A DNA stretch of 64,000 nucleotides from Seminavis robusta (lineage: Eukaryota; Bacillariophyta; Bacillariophyceae; Naviculales; Naviculaceae): assembly GCA_903772945.1 (NCBI GenBank), contig CAICTM010000127.1, positions 1 to 64,000 of the forward strand, written 5' to 3'. The position numbers were made by a program, and so were the translations under genes. The notes below the pieces were generated by a model. It made no database searches. It was given only the letters and a program-made list of their open reading frames with translations, and was not told where the DNA came from. Position 1 is the first letter of the stretch. The number at the start of each line of letters is the position of its first letter. Positions 52,367 to 63,068 of the stretch are shown here, piece by piece.

Positions 52367-53015
52367 GATTCAAAGGCAGAAAACCTGGACCAATCTAATG
52401 TTCTTCTACTAGTAAATCGTATGACAACCTGTATGTGCTTCCCAATGATCGCCAGAAAAAATGAAGCGGTCGACCTATAGCTAACACTTAACACAGACGG
52501 TCAGGGTATTATTGCTTCTTGCGGTCGACAATCATTCAATATCATTCAATATCCTTCACAATGGCAAACAACCACAACAACGACGATGATATCGATGATG
52601 CCCTTCCCAACAGTTGCACCACCTGTTAAAATGATGTTCGACGACCTTAGCAGACCCACGGCTTTTGGTGCGGAGGAATTTCAAAACGGATACATGTATC
52701 AAAGAGGTCGCTAAGTCAGTTGACATGGGATACCGGTAGATGCGTGAGATGGACGATCGCCAGAAGAATGGTCGTCCGGCTGCACACCTAAGTACTATTC
52801 CGTAGAGTATTCGTCTTTAAGACTTCGGACATCAAATAGCTGCACGCGTTGGTAATTAGTTAGACATTCAATCCAGCTGCCTCCATGCATCCATGCGGGA
52901 AGGATCTTGTTGGATACCCCATGATAGTGGTACCGGTGCACGTAGTGGGTATCATCCAAGTATCTACAACGAAGATATCGGCCACGCATACTAGTACATT
53001 ACAACTAACTAAACA
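52367..53015. other. divergent intergenic region
   Basis: Upstream of the disordered-protein gene (minus) and the Nudix gene (plus). GGTACCGGTGCAC lies near 52930. No other feature. Confidence 0.45.
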
Positions 53016-53531
53016 ATGGCCGACGAGAAAGCCCCCAAGAAGCCCAAGCAACAACATGTTCGTGTTGGCGTAGGTGTCCTTGTCAAGGATGCGGCTCGGA
53101 CGAATGCTGTTTTTGCGGGGATCCGGAAGGGGAGCCACGGGGCAGGGAGTCTGGCATTGCCCGGTGGCCATTTGGAAATGTACGAATCCTGGGAGCAATG
53201 TGCCCTCCGAGAAGTCAAGGAAGAAATGGATTTGGACCTGAAGGATATCCAGTTTGCGCATGTCACCAACGACGTGATGGAGAGCGAAGAGAAGCATTAT
53301 GTTACTATTTTTATGAGTGCCACTTGTACCAAACAGAATGACAATAATGAGGAGGAAACTCCTGCGCCAAAGAATATGGAGCCTGAAAAGTGTGAAGGGT
53401 GGAAGTCCTATACATGGCAAGAGCTGAAGGATATCCATTCCAAAGGAGAACCGAAACTATTCGGTCCTTTGAACAAGTTGATTGACGAAGCTCCCAAGTC
53501 CGTCCAGGACTTTTTGAACGAAACTTCTTAG
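53016..53531 (+). CDS. Nudix hydrolase, NUDT15/MTH2-like
   Basis: 171 residues, start acaATGGCC. The Nudix box spans GGHLEMYESWEQCALREVKE plus EMDL (about residues 49-72), with the G-x5-E-x7-REVxEE arrangement that binds the metal and pyrophosphate. The strand before it (HVRVGVGVLVKD) and the size match small cytosolic nucleotide hydrolases of the NUDT15 kind, which clean oxidised or modified nucleoside triphosphates. C-terminal WKSYTWQEL and LFGPLNKLI also fit. An acidic insert (NDNNEEETPAPKN) interrupts the fold near residue 110. Substrate specificity cannot be read from the sequence. Confidence 0.88.
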   Translation: MADEKAPKKPKQQHVRVGVGVLVKDAARTNAVFAGIRKGSHGAGSLALPGGHLEMYESWEQCALREVKEEMDLDLKDIQFAHVTNDVMESEEKHYVTIFMSATCTKQNDNNEEETPAPKNMEPEKCEGWKSYTWQELKDIHSKGEPKLFGPLNKLIDEAPKSVQDFLNETS

Positions 53532-54291
53532 TTCTGGTCTATCCGATGCGACCGTATAATTCGTCATTGGCCATGACTCGACTCGACTCGATGTGGGGAA
53601 TAACAAAGCCCTCTACAAGTTAGTGGCACGGTAGGTTGACGCTGAACTAGACGCTGCTCTTTGCAGTTTTTAATTGAAAGCAAACGGATCTAGCTAGATT
53701 CATGCAAACCCAGAGTTGCGATACCGCTTCTGTTGGTTCTGGTCTGGACCGGGCTAGAACCTCGTCGCTGTACCCCAGAGTACCGGACTCCTTGGCATAA
53801 TGCTTGTTTCGTCACCGAGAAAACATGGCAAGATACGAGTTAGTTCTAGCTAGTAGCCAGCATTGCCAGGATGAGTCAGTCCTTTTTGCCGATTGTTATT
53901 TGTTGAAATTGCAAGATACCACGCACCAATATCATTAAATTAGATAAAGATGATATTGAATCAGATACTAGTACTCGTACGCTGCAGTAAGGTACGACTG
54001 TACCTGTACGTACCTGTTTCGGTACCGGTACCGGTACCTCAAGTATTGAAGATAATTAATTGATTTGTTTTACTTGCCGTACCGGTATCCACTCATTTAT
54101 TTGTCGCAAGAGAAGACAACCACGCGAAATCTCTTTGCCCTTCTCATTTATTTATTTTTACTCGTTCGAATCGAATCGAATCTCGTGGTTGTCCTCATTC
54201 TTTCATTCATTCACTCCCATTCTTTCTAACCATCCTTCGTGGTTATCCATTATCTCCATCCAGAACAACAGTATACGTATATCATCTGAGC
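53532..54291. other. intergenic spacer
   Basis: About 0.76 kb with no gene. GGTACCGGTACCGGTACC lies at 54021-54038 about 250 bp upstream of the next start codon. An ATTCATTC-rich stretch precedes that start. Confidence 0.5.
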
Positions 54292-56277
54292 ATGTCTAGC
54301 AACAGCGCACAGAACACACTCCTGACGGCCACAGCCATGACGGCTGCCATTGCTGTAGTTGGTTTGTCCGTGGCCCAAAGCGACGTGGTATCTCGAAAAA
54401 TCTTGTCTTCGGAACGGTTGCAAGCCAAGCGTATGCAGGAATATTCTTATCGTTGGCAGCAGTCCAACGAAAAAGCCTTGTTGCGAGTTCTATACGCCTT
54501 GTCGGGGGGGGTCAGAGCCCTCGAGGAGGAGGATCAAATTCAGAAACCACCCGAGCCCAGTATGAGCAAGATTTGGGACAAAAGCAGTCTGGAGGCTTTG
54601 ATCGAGGAATGGATTGCCAATGACAAGCAACAGGAAAAGGAAGCTCGAAATAAGGAACCCCAAAAGACCAGTGTGTCACCCTTTCCTCGAATTTTGGGAA
54701 TTTCCCAACAAATCGAAAGTTGTGAGATGATCTTGGAACTGTACCATCCTCACAGTGGAAGCTACCAGCTGCCTTTATTAGACTTTGGAACGGCACTGGC
54801 AGACATTTTGGAGTCTACGATTACTACTACAGCTTTGTGTTTTGTGGCAGACGCCAGTTCCGGTTTGGGTAGCCGAATGGTAGCAGATCTTTTGGAGGCG
54901 TCCAAGGCGGGAGTTGTGAGTACACTACAAATATCCAAGCAAAGAATCTGAACTGACAGGGGAATATTTCGACCCTCACATTACAATATACCCGTTTCTG
55001 TGTCCATTTATTTCTACTATGCAGGCCATCATTCGAGAGCCCATTTGGATGGCCTCTTTTGCCGATATGGCAGCACGGAGAATTATCCGACAAGAAAGGT
55101 TGCAGAAAATCATTTTTGGATTGTGTCGCATGGAGGCTCTCCGAGTAAGAAAGCAAGTGGGTAAGTTATTCATCCAACACGAGGAAAGCTCACAATGAGC
55201 AATCCAATGGACGTGAACTCAACTGCGCTCGTTATCACATCATTCAATCATTATTCCATCAAAAAAGGAGAAGCTAGGACTGTGATGTTTACTATTCCCG
55301 GCCAGGCCGTCACTCCAATCCTACTGCCTTTGTTGCAGGCAGCATTCCCGGAGGATCGACATGTCTTTGCTTACGATAGTTGTGCCCACTCGGTGGAACG
55401 AGCATTGGCGCACCGGAATCGGTATCGACGTGCCACCGTGCCCGAATCCATGGCGGAAGCTTTTTCCTTTGACAATAGCGACCCAACAATGTCGGATCCC
55501 ACGCGGTTCACAACTCCTCTTCGGTCCGGTTTGTACAAATCTGTCCTGGGGCTTACCAAGGCTTTGGCAGGTGTGCGACTGTACCATGCCGATACCATCC
55601 AGGCGTGGATGGCGAGTGTCGATGCCTTTTTCAAGTTAAAGGAAGACGAAAAATCAACGGGATATTTACCGTACACCCTGAAACTGGGTCTTTTGCTTGA
55701 CAATCCACAGGGAAGCCTCGAACCGGAGAGTGACCGGTACTATAGTTTGGCCAGTCTGATGCAGTTCATCACTGGATGTCGATCTCGACCTCTACCGGAG
55801 GGTGTCATGGATGCAGCAAGGGAATGGCTTCGAGATTTTGCACAGCAACATGCAAAAGAAAAAGGAACCGAGACAAAGTTGACTAAGGTTGAAAAGAAGG
55901 CTCTAGAGAATTGCGTGTTTGCGCACAAGTTGATCTTGATTGAAGATAAGACTCTCAAGGATACGGTGTTGCCGCGACAGCATTGGACGCTGAAACAAGC
56001 CTACAAGAAGGGATGCGCATGCTGTGCTCCCGAAGAAGAAGAAGACGAAGAAGAGGAGGAGAGAAACGCCAACAACATCGACATGGCGGTTGGAAACAGC
56101 CGAGACGATTCTCGGCCTAGTGCAGAATCCAACGGCAATGGTTACGTCGATGGCAAGGCCACTTTTGCTTTTGATCCATCCAAATTCTCCGCCCCAGCAC
56201 CTGCACCAGCACCCAAACGTCCAAAGTTTGTGGACGGGAAAACGACTTTTGCCTTTGACCCAACCAAGTTTTCTTAG
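54292..56277 (+). CDS. membrane-associated protein of unknown function, three exons
   Basis: Exons 54292-54915, 55025-55160 and 55268-56277, with introns of 109 and 107 bp (GTGAGT...GCAG and GTAAGT...AAAG). They give 589 residues in one frame with the joins KAGV/AIIREPIW and RKQV/GEARTVMFTIPG. An N-terminal helix (TATAMTAAIAVVGLSVAQS) is followed by coiled segments and a compact alpha/beta-like domain: TALCFVADASSGLGSRMVAD, TVMFTIPGQAVTPILLPLLQ, then HVFAYDSCAHSVERAL. The fold could be hydrolase-like, but I cannot name it. After an acidic stretch (EEEEDEEEEE) the C-terminus carries two copies of VDGK.TFAFDP.KFS (the second ends the protein), probably a short binding motif. Confidence 0.65.
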
Positions 56278-56528
56278 TTCGTAGAGCCGACAGAGGTTTT
56301 TGCGGTCGTTTGGGATGCCTTAACTTGAAGCTCTCATTTCATTTTCATCTCTAGACCTCTTGCTATCCAATGATCATGATGTAACGAAGTTCATTGTGGG
56401 AGAGACTACCATGGTAGAAACTGTTTTATGCAATTATTGGCGAATTAAATAGTACAACTAATTGTGTAAACAGAGTCAGCAGTATAGCAAGTTGTTATCG
56501 TGCAAACTTGCAAGTCACCCCGCACTAG

Positions 56529-58238
56529 CTAGGCCGCAATGAAAAGCTCGGGATTGGCCTGCAACAAGCAAAAGATGAAGCTCAAGTTCGTATTGGGGCA
56601 ACCACGGCGAGTGGGGGGATGCTGCAAGAGTGAGCCCCTCCTTGACTCGACCCCTTCTTCACTGGGAACAACCTGCGCGTGATTTCCGAGAAAATCAACG
56701 AGTGCTCGACGTCCCATAGCCTCGTTTTGGAAAACATGCCGATACCGATTGATCATGACGTACAGATCCACACGGGGATCTTCGACAGTCTCCAGGACCA
56801 CTTCCTTGAGGACATGATTATTCTCTTGCAAGACGTGCAGCAATGCATCGTACCCGTCACTATCGGCCCTAGGAGGAAGTAGAGCTTTGGAGGAGGATTC
56901 CTGCGACTGGGTTTGCACAGAGAGGGGCAACAGATTATTGCTTCCATGCAACGCCAAAGACCAAACCGTTTGATTGAAACTCAATGCCTCCCCCATTGCC
57001 TTGAGGGCGGCATCACCAAAATCATTGAAGGACAAGTCGAGTTTTTCCACTGTGTGGTTGACACGCAGCATCTCTGCAATCATTTGTCCGCCCTGATCGG
57101 ATATGTTGCAATCCCACAACGTCAGACTCTCCAAGGTTGTGTTTTCCTTGAGTGAATCGGCCAGTGCCCTGATATGTTCGTTCGGGAGATCCAAGTCTTC
57201 CAAGCAAAGAGTGGTAATGGACTTGGAAGACCCGAGGCATGCCAGGGACGTTGGGTTCATCCAGCGGACTCCCAAGTGTGGAGAAGTCTGTCGTTCCAGG
57301 TCCATGGCATATATTTCGACGGTATGCAACGTAGGGATGACAGCCAAGGCTCGTAGTAAGGAGTCAACGGATACGGTGGGATCGACCAAGCCGCAGTCGA
57401 CAATGTGCAATTCTTCGAGTGCCGTGTGTTGCTTCAGACACTGGACAAAGGTTTCAAATTCTTGGTTGTTTCCTTCTAGTGAAATTGAGAATAGGTTGAG
57501 AGCGGTCAAATTGGCAGCTCTTTGAAGGGTGGTGGATAGAACCGACATGGGAAGCGACGTTTCCAGATTCGAGACCAAACTCAATTGCTTCACCCCCATG
57601 GCTGGATGAGAATCTGCCAACGAAGAAGAATCCACATCAATTCCAAGCAGTTCGAGGACACAGTGGCTGGCTTCCCAAGGCCCATCATTGATGGACACTT
57701 CAAAAGAAGATTGCACTTCCTGCGTTGATTCTTCTTGAGCCACGTCATTCGCAGCTTCACTATCCTCTTGCTCGGCTGTCTCGGGTTCATCTCCTGTGGG
57801 GTATTCAATGCCTTCTTCGTCCTCAGAGCGGCGGTGTTCCAGCGCTGTTCCTTCGTCTTGTCTTGCTTCTTGTACTCTACCCTCGTGTTCTCGTTCTTGT
57901 TCTGGTAGTAGTGGACCGTACCTTGTGGGAAACAGCGAGAGAGGCTCGCAATCCAGATCCGATTCATCAGAAGAACGGGACAGTACCTTATCTTCGGATG
58001 CAGCAGCTGACGATGAGGCGCCTGATGATTCCAGCCATTGCAACAGCGCGTTGAAAGCCCGCGCCTCGTCTTCTGGTGCGGAGGCAACAGCGCGGTAGCA
58101 GCCTTCTTCAGTTTTGCGACGCTTGTTTGGGCTTGCCGCGCAGTGAGAGGGTGGCGTCCTACTACATGTTGTACTAGTAGTATCACATGTTGTCTTCATC
58201 CTTTTGTTTGGGGTGCCGGTATCTGTACTGACCATTTT
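56529..58238 (-). CDS. leucine-rich-repeat protein (RanGAP/NLR-type repeats)
   Basis: I choose the Met at 58238 (MVSTDTGTPNKRMK), giving 569 residues. The frame is open to 58484, but the extra 82 residues look like untranslated sequence. A basic, then very acidic N-terminal half (Glu/Asp/Ser-rich, about 1-190) precedes five or six ribonuclease-inhibitor-type repeats: LTALNLFSISLEGNNQEFE, LEELHIVDCGLVDP, ITTLCLEDLDLPNEHIRALA, LESLTLWDCNISDQGGQMIA and VEKLDLSFNDFGDAALKAMG. The C-terminal domain includes YVMINRYRHVFQNEA. A role in protein binding is likely, with no partner visible. Divergent from the PDZ gene. Confidence 0.75.
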   Translation of the reverse strand, partial: KMVSTDTGTPNKRMKTTCDTTSTTCSRTPPSHCAASPNKRRKTEEGCYRAVASAPEDEARAFNALLQWLESSGASSSAAASEDKVLSRSSDESDLDCEPLSLFPTRYGPLLPEQEREHEGRVQEARQDEGTALEHRRSEDEEGIEYPTGDEPETAEQEDSEAANDVAQEESTQEVQSSFEVSINDGPWEASHCVLELLGIDVDSSSLADSHPAMGVKQLSLVSNLETSLPMSVLSTTLQRAANLTALNLFSISLEGNNQEFETFVQCLKQHTALEELHIVDCGLVDPTVSVDSLLRALAVIPTLHTVEIYAMDLERQTSPHLGVRWMNPTSLACLGSSKSITTLCLEDLDLPNEHIRALADSLKENTTLESLTLWDCNISDQGGQMIAEMLRVNHTVEKLDLSFNDFGDAALKAMGEALSFNQTVWSLALHGSNNLLPLSVQTQSQESSSKALLPPRADSDGYDALLHVLQENNHVLKEVVLETVEDPRVDLYVMINRYRHVFQNEAMGRRALVDFLGNHAQVVPSEEGVESRRGSLLQHPPTRRGCPNTNLSFIFCLLQANPELFIAA

Positions 58239-59541
58239 GGTTCTATGGCTTCTGTTGAACGCTGGTGTTTGTGATGTAATCTTTGAGGTGTGGTCTGGGA
58301 TCGGTTGATGCAAGGCAAGGTGAGAGAGAGAAATGCATTTTGGTTGATCTTCTTGGGGGCGGTGCGTGTGTGGAGAGATTGGTTTTCCTTGGGAATTGGG
58401 TGAGACACCTCGGTGGTTATTGATCAATGAGAACTGGCGGCCTGGCTGCAATTTGGGGGAACGGGGGAACCAAATCCAGGTCATTCACTCACTCACTCAC
58501 TCACACACACTAGATCTACCGCTACTGGAGTACAGTACACTACGTACTTACAGTAGCCTACTACTTATTCACTCACGTTAACCTCGTTCGATGGAACAGA
58601 TGGACAACGGACGACAGAGTCGACAAAAGTACATCGTAGCCACTTTTCTTTTGACCAACTACGTGTACATGTACCCTTTAATTTTAAGTAGACTGTCGTT
58701 TGCTGAGACAATCATTGGTCAAACACTTTGAAAGGCTTTCTGTCCGACTGATAAGACAAATAAAACGAGCGGATAAGTCACGAAGAACAAAGAAGAGTGC
58801 GAACCTACTTGTACTAGTAGTTCTGTAGTTCTCCAAGAAAAACACTAACAACGAACCAAATTCTGACATAACGTTTGCATGCTCCAAGTACCTACAACGT
58901 ACCGTACGCGAACCAGTACGACACCCATGCTCGTCGACGTAGCCCGATCAAACGGACATGATGAAGAACACATACGATGTACATCCTTGTACTTGGGGTG
59001 GTGCATGCCACAGGTGGTTTGGCTTTTATATCCGAGAAATCGGAATGAAAACAACAAAGAACCTCACCCGAGCCATCATAATTACTCCACCTCATCAAAT
59101 ATTCAAGGAGATGGAGAAAATATGTTGAATTAGAGTTAGGCTTCAGTTTTCCCGGTAAATCGTAGAGGGGCGGCCCGCCGGCTCCAAGCCTAAATGGAGG
59201 TGCAAACTTTAACCACCTGTTACCCTCCATTTTTTTCCGTTTTCTTTCGTAAATCCATCGCCACAATTCTCGGACAAAAACACAACAACAACAACAAACA
59301 CACAGCTCTCTGGGTCTCGTCGACAACAGCGAGTGAACCTGCAAGATAGAAGCATACCGTAGCTAGCAGTGATCAAATAGTTGGTTGCAAAGGCATTGAT
59401 CGTGCCTTGTTTGTTGTTTTGTGTGTTTCCTATCTTGCTCGGAACAATCAAGCTCGACACCAGCAAAGGTTGCGTTTAGTTCACAGACTTCATCACAGAA
59501 CAATCTGCAATTCTCTGAATTATCCCAACAAAGCAAGCACC
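58239..59541. other. divergent intergenic region with a microsatellite
   Basis: Contains a (CACT)n then (CA)n microsatellite at about 58482-58511. A frame open upstream of the PDZ gene lacks an ATG. No gene is supported. Confidence 0.45.
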
Positions 59542-62500
59542 ATGCCAACTATGCAAAGGATGATATTCCTGCTATCCCTGGTGTCCTTGATGGTGTTGAC
59601 CAATGGAAACACGGAGCGCACTCGCCACGTATACACCGTTCGGTCTCCCAATGTGGATCGAAGACGAGCCGTTGAAATTATCGACCTGGGCACATTTCTC
59701 TTGACCAACTCGGAGGATGGTAGACCCAAAACCATGGCGCCCTTTTACCTGACAATCGCCGAGACGCGAGAGGACCTCTCGGAAGGCGCCATTAAAAATG
59801 TTGAATACGCTACGAGTGATTTCTTGTTGGCCGAACTCAACAACAACGTGTTCGAGTGGGACTCTGTCGCCAACGTGGACGTTCAAATTGTGTCGCAAGA
59901 ACGCGTCATTGAAGAGATTGCGGATGAGAGGAACCTGAAGCAAGTCCGAGGAGGCCGACACCTGAGGTCGGTGCCGGGGAGTCAATTTGAGGTCAATGTC
60001 AACGTGACGTTTGACCGCGAGCCATCTCCCGATGCAGCCGAAGTAGACCAGTCCATGCAACGAATCATGCAGGATCTTACATTCATGGTGGACAACATCA
60101 CTGCCTCGGAAGATCCCGAACTGGGATATGTCTTTATGGCATACCGACAAGAACTCTCGGCAAACAACGAGATTCCAACTAACGTGGTTGAAATCAACAA
60201 GGGGGAACGGGAGCAAGACACAGGAACCAAGTCTGTGACGTTTATCCTTCCAATCTTTATTGCATTGGTGATTCTGGGAGCCATTGTTGCTCTCTGGATT
60301 GTCAAGAGAAAGAGACGACGGGTACAAGCTGCCAACCAAAAGGCACAGGAAGACTTGGCCTTTTTGGACGAAGAAACCAATGTCTTTAGCTTTGAAAATA
60401 GTCCCACAAAGTCGAGCGCCAGGAAACGAGCGTACGGTATTGATACAAATGAATATGATGGAGAAGAGGATGGTTACTCGGCGTCGCAAGGTTCTTTGAA
60501 TTCACCGTCGTATGGTATGATTTCCGGAATCGGATCTCCCACTGCACGATCGTCGCTATCGGGTGCGGAAACCGTCAAGATATCCAACGCAAGGCTGATG
60601 CCGCTTCCATCGAAACTCACAGAGTTGGCATCCACATCCCTATTTGCGTTTTCCGAAGAAGATGAAGACTACGAGGATAGTACGGAAGAAAGCCAAAGGA
60701 CGACCAAGAGTGAAATGCCTTCCGATGTCAGCAACGGATCCAGCTTCAACCGAATCATGAACGGCAAGTCGGAAGAAGAAGCAGACGAAGGAGGAATATC
60801 TTCCATCAACAGCAGTCCTCAGAATGTCGATACATCAAAGAAGAACTCTCCGGCAAAGAGCGTCACTCCCACCGACCTGCAAGGATCTAAGGGCACCATT
60901 GCTTCTTTCTTTTCGTCCCATTTCTTCTCCTCTGACAGCGTCTCCCACTTTAATGGATCCTCAATGACACAACCCGCAGGCAACACATCCGAAGCCATCA
61001 AGAGGAAGGCTGCCAGGAATGGTGTGAGAAGCTTCAGCTTGAGTCCCAGGAGAAGAGATCCAGCCAGTCCAGGGAGTGTCATGTCGCCGCGGGCCAAATC
61101 GGATACAGGAGGCGATGATGATGCCAGCGCCGACAGCGTGTTTGATTTCCTCTCACCATCACCAAGAAGAAACCTACACCGTGATGAGAAGACGGATGCA
61201 AAAGAGAAGACAGGAGGTGACAACGCTACCGGCAAGACTTCCTCCCAACAAGATGCACCTCCCACACCATCATCGTCCAACGCGGTTGCTGCCGATTCAA
61301 GCGACAGTATTGGAGTTGAGGCAACTGTTGTTGACAAAGCACAGAATGCAGTATGCCTCACACCAACGGGTTCAGCATCTTGTACACCCACGCACTCAGA
61401 AGCCAGTACTCCGAAAGCAACAACCCCTTCCACGCCTTCCGCTTCACCGTCCGCATTTGCAGCCGTCACCGCTGCTCTACTTGGCAGCGTCACTGAAACC
61501 AAGTCGACAACTGCCACGCCACCCACTGTTATGAAGTCAAATGTTACGAAAAAGGTCGATACAAGCACTGCCAGCAACAATAGCTCAGTTGCCTCGAGAC
61601 CATCCGACGAAAGCAACAACACATCAAGTGCTTCAGAGGAAGAAGAAGGAACCAGCTCATTGAATCCCATCAGATACTTGAAGAAGGTTGGAGTGATTCC
61701 GCGAGCTCAAAAGCCCGCCCCGACTGTAACGAACCCGCAAGCCAATCTCAGACACTATACCCCGGAAAGCAGTCAGGATCAGTACGATGAAGACATGTCA
61801 GAAGAAGACTCCATGTCGGATGCTGCTCCGGGGTCTTTCCCAAGGCGAAGCCGTCGACATGCCAAATCCACGACACATGATGGCACATTCGCCTACCAAA
61901 CGAATGCCATGCAGCCTCAAGATTGGTCCATGACAGATGGATTCTCAGACGATGACACCCTCTCTGAACAAGGAGGCGGTGCTGCCTTTGGCGCTTTCCC
62001 AAAGACTGGTCTTCGTACTTCGAACTCTCCAAAGTCGTCGCAAAAGAAACCGGGCGAGAAATCGCCTTCCAATCAGTCCCGTTCCTCGTACAGCGCAGTT
62101 ACGCAAAACTCTCCGGCTTCCAAAGCAGACTCGTCGCAAGCGTCAGCCAGCCGCCAGCTGATCAATGATCTTGTCTGGCTATCCAAGAAGATCGCAGGAG
62201 TCAAGCAATCTGCAGTCGACAGTGCTCCAGGAGAAACATTACCTCTTGGGGCTCCTCCACAGATAGAAACAGTTGACTCGCTTTCGTACGCTTCACAAGA
62301 CGGTCTTATCTCACCAACGTCAGCAGGCCCCGGAACCAATGCATCTGCTCAAAGAACGCCAATTCAATCGCCCACGAGTACCGGAAAGGCAAACACCAGC
62401 ATTGTTTGCCGAGACTGCCAGGCACCTCCCGGAAAACTGAACATCGTGATCCATTCCACCAAGGACGGACCTGCTGTCCATGAGGTTAAGGACGGAAGTT

Positions 62501-62676
62501 GCTTGGAAGGCAAGATTTTCCCTGGCGATTTGATCATTGCCGTGGACGATATCGACACCCGAGCTTTCACAGCAGCGCAGTTGATGAAAACGATGTCCGA
62601 AAGGAGTCAATCTGAGAGAAAGATTACCGTCCTTCACTTCGAGGAAGTTGACGAGTCGGACAACACCGAGGAATGA
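59542..62676 (+). CDS. single-pass membrane protein with a C-terminal cytosolic PDZ domain
   Basis: The Met at 59542 (MPTMQRMIFLLSLVSLMVLT) starts a signal peptide. The longer open frame has no ATG. 1044 residues: an extracellular domain of about 205 residues (TRHVYTVRSPNVDRRRAVEI, EINKGEREQ), one membrane helix (LPIFIALVILGAIVALWIV, about 234-252) and a stop-transfer KRKRRR. Then comes a very long Ser/Thr/Asp-rich cytosolic tail with many SP and TP sites. A PDZ-like domain lies at about 960-1035: KLNIVIHSTKDGPAVHEVKD, then GKIFPGDLIIAVDDIDTRAF and KITVLHFEEV. The layout is receptor- or adhesion-like with a phosphorylatable scaffold tail. No close family known to me. Confidence 0.75.
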   Translation: MPTMQRMIFLLSLVSLMVLTNGNTERTRHVYTVRSPNVDRRRAVEIIDLGTFLLTNSEDGRPKTMAPFYLTIAETREDLSEGAIKNVEYATSDFLLAELNNNVFEWDSVANVDVQIVSQERVIEEIADERNLKQVRGGRHLRSVPGSQFEVNVNVTFDREPSPDAAEVDQSMQRIMQDLTFMVDNITASEDPELGYVFMAYRQELSANNEIPTNVVEINKGEREQDTGTKSVTFILPIFIALVILGAIVALWIVKRKRRRVQAANQKAQEDLAFLDEETNVFSFENSPTKSSARKRAYGIDTNEYDGEEDGYSASQGSLNSPSYGMISGIGSPTARSSLSGAETVKISNARLMPLPSKLTELASTSLFAFSEEDEDYEDSTEESQRTTKSEMPSDVSNGSSFNRIMNGKSEEEADEGGISSINSSPQNVDTSKKNSPAKSVTPTDLQGSKGTIASFFSSHFFSSDSVSHFNGSSMTQPAGNTSEAIKRKAARNGVRSFSLSPRRRDPASPGSVMSPRAKSDTGGDDDASADSVFDFLSPSPRRNLHRDEKTDAKEKTGGDNATGKTSSQQDAPPTPSSSNAVAADSSDSIGVEATVVDKAQNAVCLTPTGSASCTPTHSEASTPKATTPSTPSASPSAFAAVTAALLGSVTETKSTTATPPTVMKSNVTKKVDTSTASNNSSVASRPSDESNNTSSASEEEEGTSSLNPIRYLKKVGVIPRAQKPAPTVTNPQANLRHYTPESSQDQYDEDMSEEDSMSDAAPGSFPRRSRRHAKSTTHDGTFAYQTNAMQPQDWSMTDGFSDDDTLSEQGGGAAFGAFPKTGLRTSNSPKSSQKKPGEKSPSNQSRSSYSAVTQNSPASKADSSQASASRQLINDLVWLSKKIAGVKQSAVDSAPGETLPLGAPPQIETVDSLSYASQDGLISPTSAGPGTNASAQRTPIQSPTSTGKANTSIVCRDCQAPPGKLNIVIHSTKDGPAVHEVKDGSCLEGKIFPGDLIIAVDDIDTRAFTAAQLMKTMSERSQSERKITVLHFEEVDESDNTEE

Positions 62677-63068
62677 TCGAGTGACAGTCAAAACCAACCA
62701 CACGACATCATTCACTGGTAGTTGGGGAGTGCCAGCTTTGTCGCATATATACTTCTCATATCAACCTCAATCTTGGCTCTGCTGCGGAACAACGCGCACG
62801 GCTCAGATGCCCCATGACTAATACTGTTCTAGAAATGATCTGCTGTAATAGAATGATGAAATAGTTACTTCAATACAAATAATGCGTTCGTATGAACATT
62901 GGCCCTTTCGCCCATGACTAAAATACTGTTCTAGAAATGATGTGCTGTAATAGAATGATGAAACAGTTACTTCGATACAAATAATGCGTTTTATGTAGAT
63001 TGTGAAGATGACTTTCGTAGTCTCGGTCGGTCGTCCAAGCCCGTACCGTGCGTGCCTCGCAAGGAACG
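62677..63068. repeat. intergenic region with a ~79-bp tandem duplication
   Basis: 62811-62888 and 62911-62990 are near-identical (starting cccatgacta, ending aatgcgtt, with four or five differences), offset by 100 bp. They lie in the shared 3' spacer of two convergent genes, so 3'-UTR sequence may be duplicated. Confidence 0.75.

Noticed and set aside
58239-58484. Longer start for the leucine-rich-repeat protein
   Set aside because: The extra residues are Pro/His/Gln-rich and cover a microsatellite, so they look like untranslated sequence.
60819-61670. 283-codon minus frame
   Set aside because: Antisense to the Ser-rich tail of the PDZ protein, where Ser/Thr codons give open complementary frames.
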